Of a stretch of 64,000 bases of DNA, positions 48,686-57,963 are shown piece after piece. A program made the translations under genes and the position numbers. The stretch is from Hymenobacter cellulosivorans (GTDB lineage Bacteria; Bacteroidota; Bacteroidia; Cytophagales; Hymenobacteraceae): assembly GCF_022919135.1 (NCBI RefSeq), contig NZ_CP095049.1, positions 558,001-622,000 of the forward strand. Reading direction: 5' to 3'. The notes under the pieces were generated by a model. It ran no database searches and was not told the origin of the DNA. It saw only the letters and a list, made by a program, of their open reading frames with translations. Within the stretch, counting starts at the first letter, position 1, and each line of letters begins with the position of its first letter.

Positions 48686-49927
48686 TTATTCGTCTTTGAG
48701 GGCTACCACTGGCTGCACGCGGGCGGCAATGGCGGCGGGCACCAGGCCGGCCACCCCGCCGGCCACCACCAGCAGCACCACGGCCGTAAGGGCCACGCCC
48801 AAATCCACCTGCGGATTGGCGAAGAAGCCCACATCCTGGCCTTGAATCAGCGAGGCAATACCGGCCATCAGAGCCGTGCCTAACAGCAGCCCGATCAGGC
48901 CCGCAGCGGCGGTAATGACAATGCTTTCCTGCACAATCAGGCTGATAATGCTCCAGGGTGTAGCCCCCAGGGCCTTGCGAATCCCGATTTCCTTGGTGCG
49001 CTCCTTTACCACGATGAGCATGATGTTGCTCACCCCAATGATGCCGGCCAGGATAGTGCCAATGCTAACCATCCAGCTGAAGCCCGAAATACCGGTAAAC
49101 AGGCCTTGCACCCGGGCATATTCCTCTTCCACGTTGGCCGAGCCAAAGGCCCGGTCGTCGGTGGGGGCTACTTTGTGCTGCCGGGCCAGCAGCTGCTTTA
49201 CCTTGGTTTCAACCACCGCCGCAGGCACACCGGGCTTGGGAATAAAGGCGAAATACCCTACCTGATTCACCTGGTTGAAGGTCACCTGCAGGGCCGTGAG
49301 CGGAATCATGATAGTCTGGGCTTCCTCCTGGGCATTTTCGGGCTTACCCTCGGCCTTGAATAAGCCCACAACCCGGAAGAAAATCCCCTTAATGCGGATT
49401 TCCCGGCCCAGCGGATTGTCGGTGCCAAATAAGACCTCTGCCACCCGGTCGCCGATAATGGCCACTTTGCGCCGCTCGTTGATGTCGATGTCATTAATAA
49501 AGCGGCCACTGGTCAGGTGCAGGGGTTTCACGGCCGGGTAGCCGGGGTATTCACCGTTCACGGAAAAAGTGGAGCTTTTGGTACCATACTGCACCGTGAA
49601 GGTGCCGTCTAGAGAACTGCGGGGCAAGACTACGGCCGCTTCGGGTACTTCGCGCAGCAGGGCCGCCACGTCGTCGTTGGTGAAGCGAATAAAGCGGCCC
49701 ACTTTCAGACCGGCGTACGGTACGCTGGTGCGCTGGCTCCAGACGAACACGGCATTTTTGGCCACGTCAAACTCCTTTTCGACGCCGTTGCGGAAGCCCT
49801 TGCCCGCGCCCAGCAGCACGACCAGCATAAAAATGCCCCAGAGCACGCCAAACGCAGTAAGCCCGGTGCGCAGCTTGTGCCGCCGTACCGTTCCCCATAT
49901 TTCACTCCATTTGTCGAGGTCAAACAT
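48686..49927 (-). CDS. MacB-type ABC permease without ATPase domain (copy 1)
   Basis: 413 residues. One N-terminal membrane helix (LRTGLTAFGVLWGIFMLVVLLGAG in parts, about 20-43), a large periplasmic MacB-PCD domain (about 50-280), and three C-terminal helices of the FtsX core (GIIGVSNIMLIVVKERTKEIG, then WSIISLIVQESIVI, then LTAVVLLVVAGGVAGLVP). The coupling segment E-R-T-K-E-I-G-I-R-K-A-L-G-A is exact. Paralogue of the next permease upstream; the two may form a heterodimer with the ATPase at 51904-52572. Confidence 0.93.
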   Translation of the reverse strand: MFDLDKWSEIWGTVRRHKLRTGLTAFGVLWGIFMLVVLLGAGKGFRNGVEKEFDVAKNAVFVWSQRTSVPYAGLKVGRFIRFTNDDVAALLREVPEAAVVLPRSSLDGTFTVQYGTKSSTFSVNGEYPGYPAVKPLHLTSGRFINDIDINERRKVAIIGDRVAEVLFGTDNPLGREIRIKGIFFRVVGLFKAEGKPENAQEEAQTIMIPLTALQVTFNQVNQVGYFAFIPKPGVPAAVVETKVKQLLARQHKVAPTDDRAFGSANVEEEYARVQGLFTGISGFSWMVSIGTILAGIIGVSNIMLIVVKERTKEIGIRKALGATPWSIISLIVQESIVITAAAGLIGLLLGTALMAGIASLIQGQDVGFFANPQVDLGVALTAVVLLVVAGGVAGLVPAAIAARVQPVVALKDE

Positions 49928-49989
49928 TGATACTCAGGTTACTTTTTCAACCCCCTCCTTCGCTGAGAAGGAAGGCCAGCTTCTAGTAG

Positions 49990-51231
49990 TTAGTCGGCCC
50001 GCAGGGCTTCGATTGGTTTCACGTTGGCGGCTTTCATGGCGGGCACCAAGCCGGCTACGGCCCCAGACACGACCAGCAGCAGCGCAGCGCTGACGGCCAC
50101 GCCCAGGTTCACTTCCGGGTGGTCGAAGTAGGACGTGGTACCACCCGCTTTTTCGAGCATGTAGCGCACCAAATCCAGTAGGGCCACGCCGAAAAGTAGC
50201 CCCAGATAGCCCGAGAAGCTGGTAATAACCACCGACTCCTGCACGATCATGCTGATAATGCTCCAGGGTGTGGCCCCCAGGGCCTTGCGCACCCCGATTT
50301 CCCGGGTCCGCTCCTGCACGATTATGAGCATAATGTTGCTCACGCCCACCACCCCAGCCACCAAAGTCAGCACGCCGATAACACTCACAAAGAGCTTGAT
50401 ACCGGTAAACAAGCCCTCGAAGCGCTTTACTTCTTCCTCATTATTTTCCAGGTCCAGGGCCTGCTTGTCGGCGGGGTCAAACTGGTGGCGGCGGGCCAGC
50501 AGCACCCGCACCTGGTCTTCGAGCTGCTTCACGGACGTGCCCTTGGTGCTGCTGATACCGATGCGCTGCACCTGGTTGTACTGGTTGAAGGTCGTCTGGA
50601 AGGTGGTGAAGGGTACGAAGGCCCGCTCCTCGTTGCGGCCGTTGTTGCCGGTGTGGGTAAAGATGCCGACTACCTTAAAGAACACGCCCTTTACCTGCAC
50701 GTACTGGCCGATGGCGGGCTGGTCGCCGAACAAGACCTTGCGCACCTTCTCCCCCATGATTATCACCTTACGCCGCTCCAGCCCGTCCAACGGGCTCAGC
50801 ATTCGGCCCTGGGTAAGCTTTTCGCCGTTGAGCTGAAAGAACTCGGCCGTGGCCCCAAACACCTGATAAGAGCCGTTTTTGGTTTTGTTGACGATGGTAT
50901 ACTCGCCCGAAAGCCGGTTGCGCGAGGCCAGCAGCTCCACTCCATCCACCTGCTGCCGAATGGCTTCCAAATCGTCGTTGGTGAACTTCAGCTCCCGGCC
51001 CGGCTTCAGCCCCTGCCAGGGCAAGGACGTTTTGCCGGCGCTGACGAACATACTATTCATGGCTCCGCCCCCAAACTCCTTCCAGATGCCATTCTCCATG
51101 CCCTTGCCCGCGCCCAGCAGCAGTACCAGCATAAAGATGCCCCAGAATACCCCGAAGGCCGTCAGGAACGTGCGCAGCTTGTTGCGGCGCATCGTCCCGA
51201 GGATTTCCTGCCATTTGTCGAGGTCAAACAT
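49990..51231 (-). CDS. MacB-type ABC permease without ATPase domain (copy 2)
   Basis: 413 residues, same length and layout as copy 1: MFDLDKWQEILGTMRRNKLR start, membrane helix FGVFWGIFMLVLLLGAGKG, periplasmic PCD domain, FtsX helices with ERTREIGVRKALGATPWS and VSGAVAGLVPAMKAAN. The 62-base spacing to copy 1 indicates co-transcription. Sequence divergence in the periplasmic domains is much greater than in the membrane core, consistent with a duplicated pair that became a heterodimer. Confidence 0.93.
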   Translation of the reverse strand: MFDLDKWQEILGTMRRNKLRTFLTAFGVFWGIFMLVLLLGAGKGMENGIWKEFGGGAMNSMFVSAGKTSLPWQGLKPGRELKFTNDDLEAIRQQVDGVELLASRNRLSGEYTIVNKTKNGSYQVFGATAEFFQLNGEKLTQGRMLSPLDGLERRKVIIMGEKVRKVLFGDQPAIGQYVQVKGVFFKVVGIFTHTGNNGRNEERAFVPFTTFQTTFNQYNQVQRIGISSTKGTSVKQLEDQVRVLLARRHQFDPADKQALDLENNEEEVKRFEGLFTGIKLFVSVIGVLTLVAGVVGVSNIMLIIVQERTREIGVRKALGATPWSIISMIVQESVVITSFSGYLGLLFGVALLDLVRYMLEKAGGTTSYFDHPEVNLGVAVSAALLLVVSGAVAGLVPAMKAANVKPIEALRAD

Positions 51232-51320
51232 GGAAGTTTAATGTGCTGGTGGGGGAAATGTGAGGAATGTGGAAATGGGCCGGTGACTTATCTGTTCTTG
51301 CCAAGTCGCACCATCAGTTC

Positions 51321-51833
51321 TTAATTCCGGCTGCAGCTCTGGCGTACTTTTTCCAGGCGGCGCATCACGTCTTTCACCGTGGCCTCGTTGGTGGTGTAGA
51401 GCGGAATGTCGAAGCTGATGGTGCTGGTCTTTTTGCGCTTGACAATCTTGATTTCGTAGTGCCGGGGCTCGTCCTCATCCGCGTCTTTTCCCAGGGCATA
51501 GGTCATGGAGGTAACGTCGGCCCACTCGAAGGCCATTTTCAGCTCGAAAAAGCCTTTATCCATGCTCATCGACCAGCCCGAGTTTGACCCACCGTAGCTG
51601 ACGGCCAAGGGTTTGGGCATCTCCACATCGGCGTCCCGGTCCCGGATGATCTGCTCGGCGTGGCAGCCTTTCAGGGCCAGGTGCAGCTCCTGCTTGGGCT
51701 TTTGCGGGTTGCGCATGAGCCGGTCCAGATCCTTCATTAGGGCCTGCTGCTCGGTAGCCGAGGTTTGGGCCAAACTCGGTGTAGTGGTGGCCAGAGCGCC
51801 CAATAGAGTAAGAGCAGAAAAGAAGGTTTTCAT
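51321..51833 (-). CDS. Small secreted protein inside the ABC operon
   Basis: 170 residues. Signal peptide MKTFFSALTLLGALATTTP, cleavage near SLAQ. The mature part carries a helix QQALMKDLDRLMRN, a cysteine in LALKGCHAEQIIRD, and strands MAFEWADVTSMTY and HYEIKIVKRKKTSTISFDIP, ending in a helix with a second cysteine (KVRQSCSRN). The two cysteines could pair. No family recognised. Its place between the ATPase and the permeases suggests a periplasmic accessory or substrate-related role, which is inference only. Confidence 0.75.
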   Translation of the reverse strand: MKTFFSALTLLGALATTTPSLAQTSATEQQALMKDLDRLMRNPQKPKQELHLALKGCHAEQIIRDRDADVEMPKPLAVSYGGSNSGWSMSMDKGFFELKMAFEWADVTSMTYALGKDADEDEPRHYEIKIVKRKKTSTISFDIPLYTTNEATVKDVMRRLEKVRQSCSRN

Positions 51834-51870
51834 AGCTAGACAAATCAGAACGAAGAAAATCAGGACAAAA

Positions 51871-51906
51871 ACTCACCAGCTCACCACTTCACTATTTCAC
51901 CATTTA
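51871..51906. repeat. TTCACC/CTCACC repeat next to the ATPase stop codon
   Basis: Degenerate run ACTCACCAGCTCACCACTTC continuing to 51906. Shares TCACTATTTCAC with the reverse complement of the stretch at 48573-48612. It runs into the stop codon of the ATPase gene. Confidence 0.5.
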
Positions 51907-52572
51907 GTCATTCACAATCAGGCCGTCCCGAATGCGAATCAGGCGCTGGGTCTGGTCGGCAATGTCGGTTTCGTGGGTCACGATGACTACGGTCATGCCT
52001 TCCTTATTCACGGCCTTGAAGATGTCCATTACCTCCTGCGTGGTTTGGGTATCGAGGGCACCGGTGGGCTCATCGGCCAGAATCAGCTTGGGCTGGCTGA
52101 TCAGGGCCCGGGCAATGGCCACGCGCTGCCGCTGCCCGCCCGAAAGCTCACTGGGCAGGTGGTCGGCGCGGTCGGCCAGGCCCACCCGGTCGAGGTACTC
52201 CAGGGCCAGCCGGTTACGCTCCCGCCGACTCACTTTCTGGTAATACAGCGGCAAGGCTACGTTTTCCAGAGCGTTCTTGAAGTTGAGCAGGTTGAAGGAC
52301 TGGAACACGAAGCCCAAAAACTGGTTGCGGTACTGCGCGGCCCGGGCCTGCGACAGGTTTCGGTCGATGCGGGTGCCGGCCAGCGTGTAGTCGCCCTGGT
52401 CGAAGTCGTCAAGGATGCCTAGGATATTGAGCAGCGTGCTTTTGCCCGAGCCCGAGGAGCCCATGATGCTGACCAGCTCGCCCTCCCGGATGTGCATATC
52501 AATGCCCTTAAGCACTTCCAGGCGGTTATTGCCTACCTCGTAAGTCTTGCGGATGTTGCGAAGCTGAATCAT
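51904..52572 (-). CDS. MacB/LolD-type ABC ATPase
   Basis: 222 residues. The ATG at 52572 begins [20 protein letters not shown]. Walker [11 protein letters not shown]-loop region FVFQSFNLL, signature [15 protein letters not shown], Walker [14 protein letters not shown]-loop VTHETD. Powers the MacB-like permeases on the cytoplasmic side. First gene of the operon ATPase, secreted protein, permease, permease, adaptor, all minus strand. Confidence 0.95.
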   Translation of the reverse strand: MIQLRNIRKTYEVGNNRLEVLKGIDMHIREGELVSIMGSSGSGKSTLLNILGILDDFDQGDYTLAGTRIDRNLSQARAAQYRNQFLGFVFQSFNLLNFKNALENVALPLYYQKVSRRERNRLALEYLDRVGLADRADHLPSELSGGQRQRVAIARALISQPKLILADEPTGALDTQTTQEVMDIFKAVNKEGMTVVIVTHETDIADQTQRLIRIRDGLIVND

Positions 52573-52762
52573 AAAGTACTGGACCGTATTTTTCCCGCCA
52601 TCGGCCGCCAAACGGGCCGGGCTGTGCGGATAGATGGAGGCCCGGCCCGAAAGGTTGCCTGCCAGTAATTAATATATAGAAAAGCAGTTATAAAGCCGCC
52701 TCGGCCAGCGGGCTGCAAACGCCTATCTTGCTGTAAATCTTTCTGTACCCTTATCCAAGAGC

Positions 52763-53551
52763 ATGTCTTTTTCCCAACAAGTTGTCTGGATTACGGGCGC
52801 GTCGGCCGGTATTGGCGAGGCTCTGGCCAAGGAATATGCCCGGGCCGGTGCCCGGCTGGTTCTGTCAGCTCGCAATGTGGCCGAACTGGAGCGGGTAGCC
52901 GCGGCCTGCGCCCCGGCCGAAGTGCTGCTCGTGCCCCTGGACCTGGGGCAGGCCGATACGTTGCAGGCCTGCGCCGAGAAAGTACTGGGTCACTACGGCC
53001 GCCTCGACGTGCTCGTCAATAACGGCGGCATCAGTCAACGCTCTCTGGCCCTGGACACCAGCCTCGACGTGCACCGCCGCCTGATGGAAGTAAACTACTT
53101 CGGCACCGTGGCCCTGACCAAGGCCGTGTTGCCCCAGTTGCTGAGCCAGAAAAGCGGACAAATTGTGGTGGTAAGTAGCCTAGTAGGCAAATTCGGCTCG
53201 CCCTACCGCAGCGCCTACGCCGCCTCCAAGCACGCCCTACACGGCTTCTTCGACTCGTTGCGGGCCGAAATCTGGCAGAGCGGAGTCGGCATTACCATTA
53301 TTTGCCCGGGCTTTGTGCGCACTGGTGTTTCCATCAACGCCCTTACTGCTGATGGCAGCCCGCAGCAGACGATGGACGCCGCTACCGAGCAGGGTTTGGC
53401 CCCCGAAAAGCTGGCTCACAAGGCTATTCGGGCCATTGCCCAGCGGCGCGAGGAAGTGTATATCGGGGGCCGCGAAACGCTGGGCGTATACCTAAAACGG
53501 CTAGCGCCCGGCCTGTTCAGCCGAATATTGCGCAAGGCCCAGGTCCGTTAG
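52763..53551 (+). CDS. Short-chain dehydrogenase/reductase (DHRS7-like)
   Basis: 262 residues. Cofactor loop WITGASAGIGEALAKE, NNGG (VLVNNGGISQRS), catalytic Ser in VVVSSLVGKFGSP and Y-x-x-x-K in YAASKHALHG, then ICPGFVRTGVS. The C-terminal extension RREEVYIGGRETLGVYLKR is typical of the DHRS7/DltE-like group. Oxidises or reduces an unidentified alcohol or carbonyl with NAD(P). Converges with the Spy-like gene (six-base gap). Confidence 0.93.
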   Translation: MSFSQQVVWITGASAGIGEALAKEYARAGARLVLSARNVAELERVAAACAPAEVLLVPLDLGQADTLQACAEKVLGHYGRLDVLVNNGGISQRSLALDTSLDVHRRLMEVNYFGTVALTKAVLPQLLSQKSGQIVVVSSLVGKFGSPYRSAYAASKHALHGFFDSLRAEIWQSGVGITIICPGFVRTGVSINALTADGSPQQTMDAATEQGLAPEKLAHKAIRAIAQRREEVYIGGRETLGVYLKRLAPGLFSRILRKAQVR

Positions 53552-53557
53552 GAAAGC

Positions 53558-53977
53558 TTACTTGGAAGTGCGGCGGGCCTGCATCTGGGCCTGCATCTGG
53601 CGCTTTTTGGCCTGGTACTGCTTGTACTGCACATCCGTCAGCACGGCTTTGAGCTGGCCTTCGGAGTCGGCGTTTATTTTCTTGAGTTCCGTCATCAGGG
53701 CCGTCTGGTTTCCGGCGTTGCGCTGGCGGGCCTCGTTTACTTTTTCTACCGTCCCACTAAGAATAGAGCGCACCTTGCCCTGCTGATCGGGCTGCAGCTT
53801 GAGCTCGTCGGTCATCACGTCGGTCAGGTCGCGGGCGGCGGCTTTGGGCACCGGCGCGGGGGCGGGTGCTACCGTCACCGATTTGGCTTCCGGGATATTC
53901 GCCTTGTTGCGGCGGGCACAACCAAACGTGACGGTGCTAAGCACGCCAATAACCAGCAGGGAACGGGAAAGGAGCAT
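53558..53977 (-). CDS. Spy/CpxP-like small lipoprotein
   Basis: 139 residues. ATG at 53977 starts a lipoprotein signal MLLSRSLLVIGVLSTVTFGC (C20). A Pro/Ala-rich linker (APAPAPVPKAAA) leads to an all-helical domain with the LTxxQ-like order: LTDVMTDELKLQPDQQGKV, helix KVNEARQRN, LKKINADSEGQLKAVLTDVQ and YKQYQAKKRQMQAQMQ. This resembles Spy/CpxP-type periplasmic chaperones or the Bacteroidota DUF4890-like group. Role inferred only. Confidence 0.82.
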   Translation of the reverse strand: MLLSRSLLVIGVLSTVTFGCARRNKANIPEAKSVTVAPAPAPVPKAAARDLTDVMTDELKLQPDQQGKVRSILSGTVEKVNEARQRNAGNQTALMTELKKINADSEGQLKAVLTDVQYKQYQAKKRQMQAQMQARRTSK

Positions 53978-54083
53978 AGGAAGCAAGGTAAACTGCGTCT
54001 GCATACGCGAAAACTATGCCCGGCGGTTATCCGCTGGCCTGATCCCCACGCTTAGCGACAGAATGTGCCCGCAAATATGCGAC

Positions 54084-56126
54084 CTAGGCCGTAGTTGTCG
54101 CCCGGCTGCTCGAAAAGACCACGGTGGGGCTGCTGGCCTTCATTTCCTGGGCCGTGTAGTGAGCCAGGGCCATAATGGTGAGCATCGGGTTGACGCCGCT
54201 GCAAGCCGGAAACGCCGAGGCATCGGCCACGAACAGGTTACGCACCTCGTAGGTTTCCCCGTTGGGCCCCACCGGGTGCGCGGCTGCGTCGCCGCCCATG
54301 CGGCAGGTGCTCATCTGGTGGGCGCTGTAGAGGCTGAACTGGTTGGGTTTCCAGCCCAGGTGGGGCAGCTTGTCGAGCAGTTCAGGGTTGCGCAGCACCC
54401 CGCCGTCGGCTTCCAGCGTGGGTAAAGAGCCGTGGGGCAGATACACTTTCCGGGCCCCGGCCGCCACATGTATTTCGGCTGCGGCCCGCACGCCCTGCAG
54501 CATGTTGGCCCGGTCGAAGTCGCTGAGTACGTAGTCGACCAGGGGCGCGCCGTGCTTGTCGATACTGACCCGGCCCCCGTCCCGGTCCCGGGTCAGCACG
54601 ATAAAGCTGCCCAGGTGGGCTGCGTCCAGCATCATCTGTTTGTGTTGCTCGCCGCTCAGCCAAGGCAGCACCATAGCCATAAGCCCGGCGTGGGCCGGTG
54701 GGGTTTCGAGCTTGGCCCCGAAGTTGGTGCCGTTCAGCATCGTGAAACAGTCATTGACTACCGACATGCTCGGGCCGTGCCAGGGGTTGATGGCGTGCGG
54801 ATACAGGGCCGAAACCGCCACCGTGGGATGCAGATGCAGATGCTGCCCGATATGTGGGTGCCGCAGCCCGCTCCGCAGCAGCAGCGCCGGCGACTGCACC
54901 GAGCCCCCCGCTACCACCACCCGCTTGGCCCGCACCGTGATGCTCACCCGGCGGCCATCGGCAGTGGTATGCACGGCCTGGGCGCCTTTGGCCACTCCGG
55001 CTTCGATGGTCACGCGCTCCACGTGGGTGTCGGCCAGAATCCGAGCCCCGTGCTCGAAGGCTCGGAGCAGATACGTATTCAGCGTGCCTTGCTTGATGCC
55101 GTACCGGTCGCCCATGGTGGTGTAGCCCAGGCCCTGAAAGTGCTGGTCGGAGTCGGAGAGGCCTTTTTCGTTGCGGGGAATCAGCTTTACCTCCTGCCCC
55201 AGCTTCGTGGAGCCGTCCCAGAGTGCCTGATTCTGGCCGTTGTGGCGGGTATAGTCGATGTTCACGCTCAAGGCCCTAGATACGGCGTCGAGGCTGCGCT
55301 TGAATTCTAGGGAAGCAAAATGTGGCACCTGGTGCTCCCGGGCCCATTCCTGCAGCACGTAGTCGGGGGTGCGGAAGGCCCCGGCCCAGTTGACGGTAGT
55401 GCCTCCGCCCAGGCAGCTGCCGGCCAGCAAGGCCACGCCGCCATCCTGAGTAGTGAGGGCTCCTTTGGCGTCGTAGAGCTTGCCCATCATGTCGACTTCG
55501 CGCTGGGTAAAGTCACAACCGTGGCAGTACGGGCCTTTTTCAATGACCAGCACGTCGTGGCCATCGGCAGCCATTTCCCCGGCAATAACGCCGCCCCCGG
55601 CTCCGCTGCCAATAACTAGCACGTCGCAGTCGTAGGTGGTGTCGGCGGTGGGCTGCAGGGTGCGGATGGGCTTGGGCGTGTCCACCACGTCGTCGGGCAG
55701 CGGACCAGGGTAGCCGATATGTGCCCAGGCCCCATTGCCCAGCTCGGCCGCCGACGAGCCGTAGTACAAAAACAGCAGCAGCTTGCGCAGGGCATGAAAG
55801 CCTTTACGGAGCTGGGGCAGGTTGCTCTGGGCCCAGCTCCGCAACAGCTGCTGGCGCTGCTCGGCATCGAGGCGGACGAAGGGCTTGAGCGGGCCAAACC
55901 AGGTCAGGCCCAACATGGGGTTATTCAGCAGCGCCAGCAGCTTTTCAAACTCCTGCTGGGCCGCCAATGGCTGGGCGCTGAGTACCTCCGCTATTTTCTG
56001 CATATCCACACCTTCCGAGCCGGCGCGGGCCCAGAACTCGGGCTTGTCCGGGCGGCCGGGCAGGCCCGGGATAAACGTATCGGCCAGGGCCTGCAGGGTT
56101 GGGTGGTGGGCAGCAGAGAGGTTCAT
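54084..56126 (-). CDS. GMC oxidoreductase, long-chain-alcohol-oxidase-like
   Basis: 680 residues from the ATG at 56126. A 180-residue N-terminal helical extension (LQALADTFIPGLPGRPD onward) precedes the FAD fold CDVLVIGSGAGGGVIAGEMA and EKGPY; GGTTVNWAGAFRTPDYVL is the second FAD segment. The C-terminal GMC part has SLYSAHQMSTCRMGGDAAAH (active-site His) and DASAFPACSGVNPMLTIMAL. This long layout fits fatty/long-chain alcohol oxidases (FAO group) rather than choline or glucose oxidases. No signal peptide. The class-3 aldehyde dehydrogenase upstream would handle the aldehyde product. Confidence 0.9.
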   Translation of the reverse strand: MNLSAAHHPTLQALADTFIPGLPGRPDKPEFWARAGSEGVDMQKIAEVLSAQPLAAQQEFEKLLALLNNPMLGLTWFGPLKPFVRLDAEQRQQLLRSWAQSNLPQLRKGFHALRKLLLFLYYGSSAAELGNGAWAHIGYPGPLPDDVVDTPKPIRTLQPTADTTYDCDVLVIGSGAGGGVIAGEMAADGHDVLVIEKGPYCHGCDFTQREVDMMGKLYDAKGALTTQDGGVALLAGSCLGGGTTVNWAGAFRTPDYVLQEWAREHQVPHFASLEFKRSLDAVSRALSVNIDYTRHNGQNQALWDGSTKLGQEVKLIPRNEKGLSDSDQHFQGLGYTTMGDRYGIKQGTLNTYLLRAFEHGARILADTHVERVTIEAGVAKGAQAVHTTADGRRVSITVRAKRVVVAGGSVQSPALLLRSGLRHPHIGQHLHLHPTVAVSALYPHAINPWHGPSMSVVNDCFTMLNGTNFGAKLETPPAHAGLMAMVLPWLSGEQHKQMMLDAAHLGSFIVLTRDRDGGRVSIDKHGAPLVDYVLSDFDRANMLQGVRAAAEIHVAAGARKVYLPHGSLPTLEADGGVLRNPELLDKLPHLGWKPNQFSLYSAHQMSTCRMGGDAAAHPVGPNGETYEVRNLFVADASAFPACSGVNPMLTIMALAHYTAQEMKASSPTVVFSSSRATTTA

Positions 56127-56511
56127 GGTGGGCTGAGCAATAGGGGGCGGAAATTGTCGCAGCAACCGGGTGGGCTGGCAGCCTGAAAATATCGGGATTT
56201 TCTCCCAGATAGTAGGCATGCCGCGTAATTTATACTGCAGGTATTCAGCCCTTTCATCAGTCTAAGCTTCGAAGAATGCTTTTTACCAATCTGCCTGTTG
56301 CCCTGTACTTTGCGAAGAACCTGCCTCATCTGGCCCACTGATGAGTATACCAATGCACAAAGCCCTTTACCACCGGCATGGCAAAGGGCTTTATGCGTTA
56401 AATACCGTTAGTTGCTTAGGCGAGGAAGGATGAGGGAATAAACAGCAGCACGCGAGGTTCCCGCGGGGCTCGAAATAACGTGCTATTACCCGTGCTTTTT
56501 GCCTCTCGACC
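56127..56511. other. Intergenic region between the aldehyde dehydrogenase and GMC genes
   Basis: 385 bases, no supported gene. Holds the aldehyde dehydrogenase terminator (56355-56396), so the two genes are probably separately transcribed. A TACTTTG at 56305-56311 reads on the plus strand, where no gene follows. Confidence 0.45.
56355..56396 (-). terminator. Terminator of the aldehyde dehydrogenase gene
   Basis: AAAGCCCTTT (56359-56368) and AAAGGGCTTT (56383-56392), extended by GCA/TGC outside one mismatch. 116 bases after the stop codon at 56512. Confidence 0.7.
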
Positions 56512-57963
56512 TTAAAATAACCGCATGAGCCAGTCCACCATTTTCTGCACTTTCGGGGTGTAGGGCGGGTACATGAACTTGATGCCGGTGCGGCCGGTAC
56601 GCTGCTTGAGCACGGCTTTTTCGTTGGAGAAAGCCAGGAAGCCGTAGTGCCCGTGGGCCTTGCCCATACCGCTGTTGCCGACGCCGCCGAAGGGCAAGTC
56701 GGGGTGGGCCAGGTGCAGGATGGTTTCGTTGATGCAGCACCCGCCAGCCGCCACGTTTTGCAGCAGGTAGCGCTGGTTTTCGCTGCTCTCGGTAAACAGG
56801 TACAAGGCCAGCGGCTTGGGCCGGTCATTGACGAAGTCGGCGGCCTGCATCAGGGTTGTAAAGGGCTGAATGGGCAGCAGCGGCCCGAAGATTTCTTCCT
56901 GCATTACCCGGCTGTCGGGCGCGGCGTCGAGCAGCAGCGTGGGCTCGATAAAGCACTGATTACCATCCACGATGCCGCCCAGGGCCACGTGGGCGCCGGC
57001 GCGCTGGGCATCTTCCAGCAAACCCGACACCCGGGCAAAATGGTGCTTGTTGACGATGCGGGCAAACGACTGGGAGTTGATGACGCCCTGCCCGGCGGGG
57101 TCGTAGAAGCGGCTCACGGCCCGGCGCACTTCCTCCACAAACTGCTCCTGCACGCTTTCCTGCACCAGCACGTAGTCGGGCGCTACGCAGGTCTGGCCGG
57201 CGTTGATAAACTTACCCCAGACGATTTTCTCGGCCGCGTCGCGCAGGTTGGCCGTGGCATCGACCAGCACCGGCGACTTGCCACCCAGCTCCAGCGTGAC
57301 GCTGGTCAGGTGCTCGGCGGCGGCCCGCATCACGACTTTGCCGACGGCCGGGCTGCCGGTGAAGAATATATGGTTGAAGGGCAGTTGCAACAGGGCCGTG
57401 GCCACGTCTTTGTCGCCTTCCACCACGGCTACCTCGGCCGGGTCGAACAGCTCCCGGGCCATGCGGCTAAGCAGGGCAGCCACGGCCGGCGTCATCTCCG
57501 AGGGCTTGATAATGCAGCAGTTGCCGGCGGCCAGCGCCGATACCAGTGGATCAATGGCCAGGTAAAACGGGTAATTCCAGGGCGCAATAATCAGGCAGAC
57601 GCCCTTGGGCTCATAGTGGACCCAGGAAGTGGTGCCCATCAACGAGAGCGGCGTACCCACGCGGCGCGGCTTCATCCACTGCTTAAGGTGGCTGAGTGTA
57701 TGCTTGATTTCCACCTGGCTCGACCAGATTTCGGTGACGTCGGTTTCGGCCGGGGGCTTGCGAAAGTCGGCGTACAGGGCCTCCTCAATGGCCCGGCGGT
57801 TTTGCTCGATCCACTGGCTGAGCTTGCGGATGCGCCCGGCCCGCTCCTCAGCTGACTCGCGGCGCAGGACCGGCGCCCGTAGCTGTTGCTGAGCAAAGAG
57901 AGAGGCTGGGGAAGCAGCCACAGTGGAGGCCGCAGCAGCGGCTGGGGCGGAAGAAACAGACAT
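56512..57963 (-). CDS. Class-3 aldehyde dehydrogenase (fatty aldehyde type)
   Basis: 483 residues. NAD(P) fold: IIAPWNYPFYLAIDPLVSAL, KPSEMTPAV, FFTGSPAVGKVVMRAAAEHL. Catalytic Glu in VTLELGGKSPVLVD and nucleophile Cys in INAGQTCVAPDYVLV. EEIFGPLLPI and the C-terminal LPFGGVGNSGMGKAHG follow. The length and the hydrophobic C-terminal tail (PYTPKVQKMVDWLMRLF) point to the ALDH3 group that oxidises medium and long-chain aldehydes. Pairs functionally with the GMC alcohol oxidase. Confidence 0.94.
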   Translation of the reverse strand: MSVSSAPAAAAASTVAASPASLFAQQQLRAPVLRRESAEERAGRIRKLSQWIEQNRRAIEEALYADFRKPPAETDVTEIWSSQVEIKHTLSHLKQWMKPRRVGTPLSLMGTTSWVHYEPKGVCLIIAPWNYPFYLAIDPLVSALAAGNCCIIKPSEMTPAVAALLSRMARELFDPAEVAVVEGDKDVATALLQLPFNHIFFTGSPAVGKVVMRAAAEHLTSVTLELGGKSPVLVDATANLRDAAEKIVWGKFINAGQTCVAPDYVLVQESVQEQFVEEVRRAVSRFYDPAGQGVINSQSFARIVNKHHFARVSGLLEDAQRAGAHVALGGIVDGNQCFIEPTLLLDAAPDSRVMQEEIFGPLLPIQPFTTLMQAADFVNDRPKPLALYLFTESSENQRYLLQNVAAGGCCINETILHLAHPDLPFGGVGNSGMGKAHGHYGFLAFSNEKAVLKQRTGRTGIKFMYPPYTPKVQKMVDWLMRLF

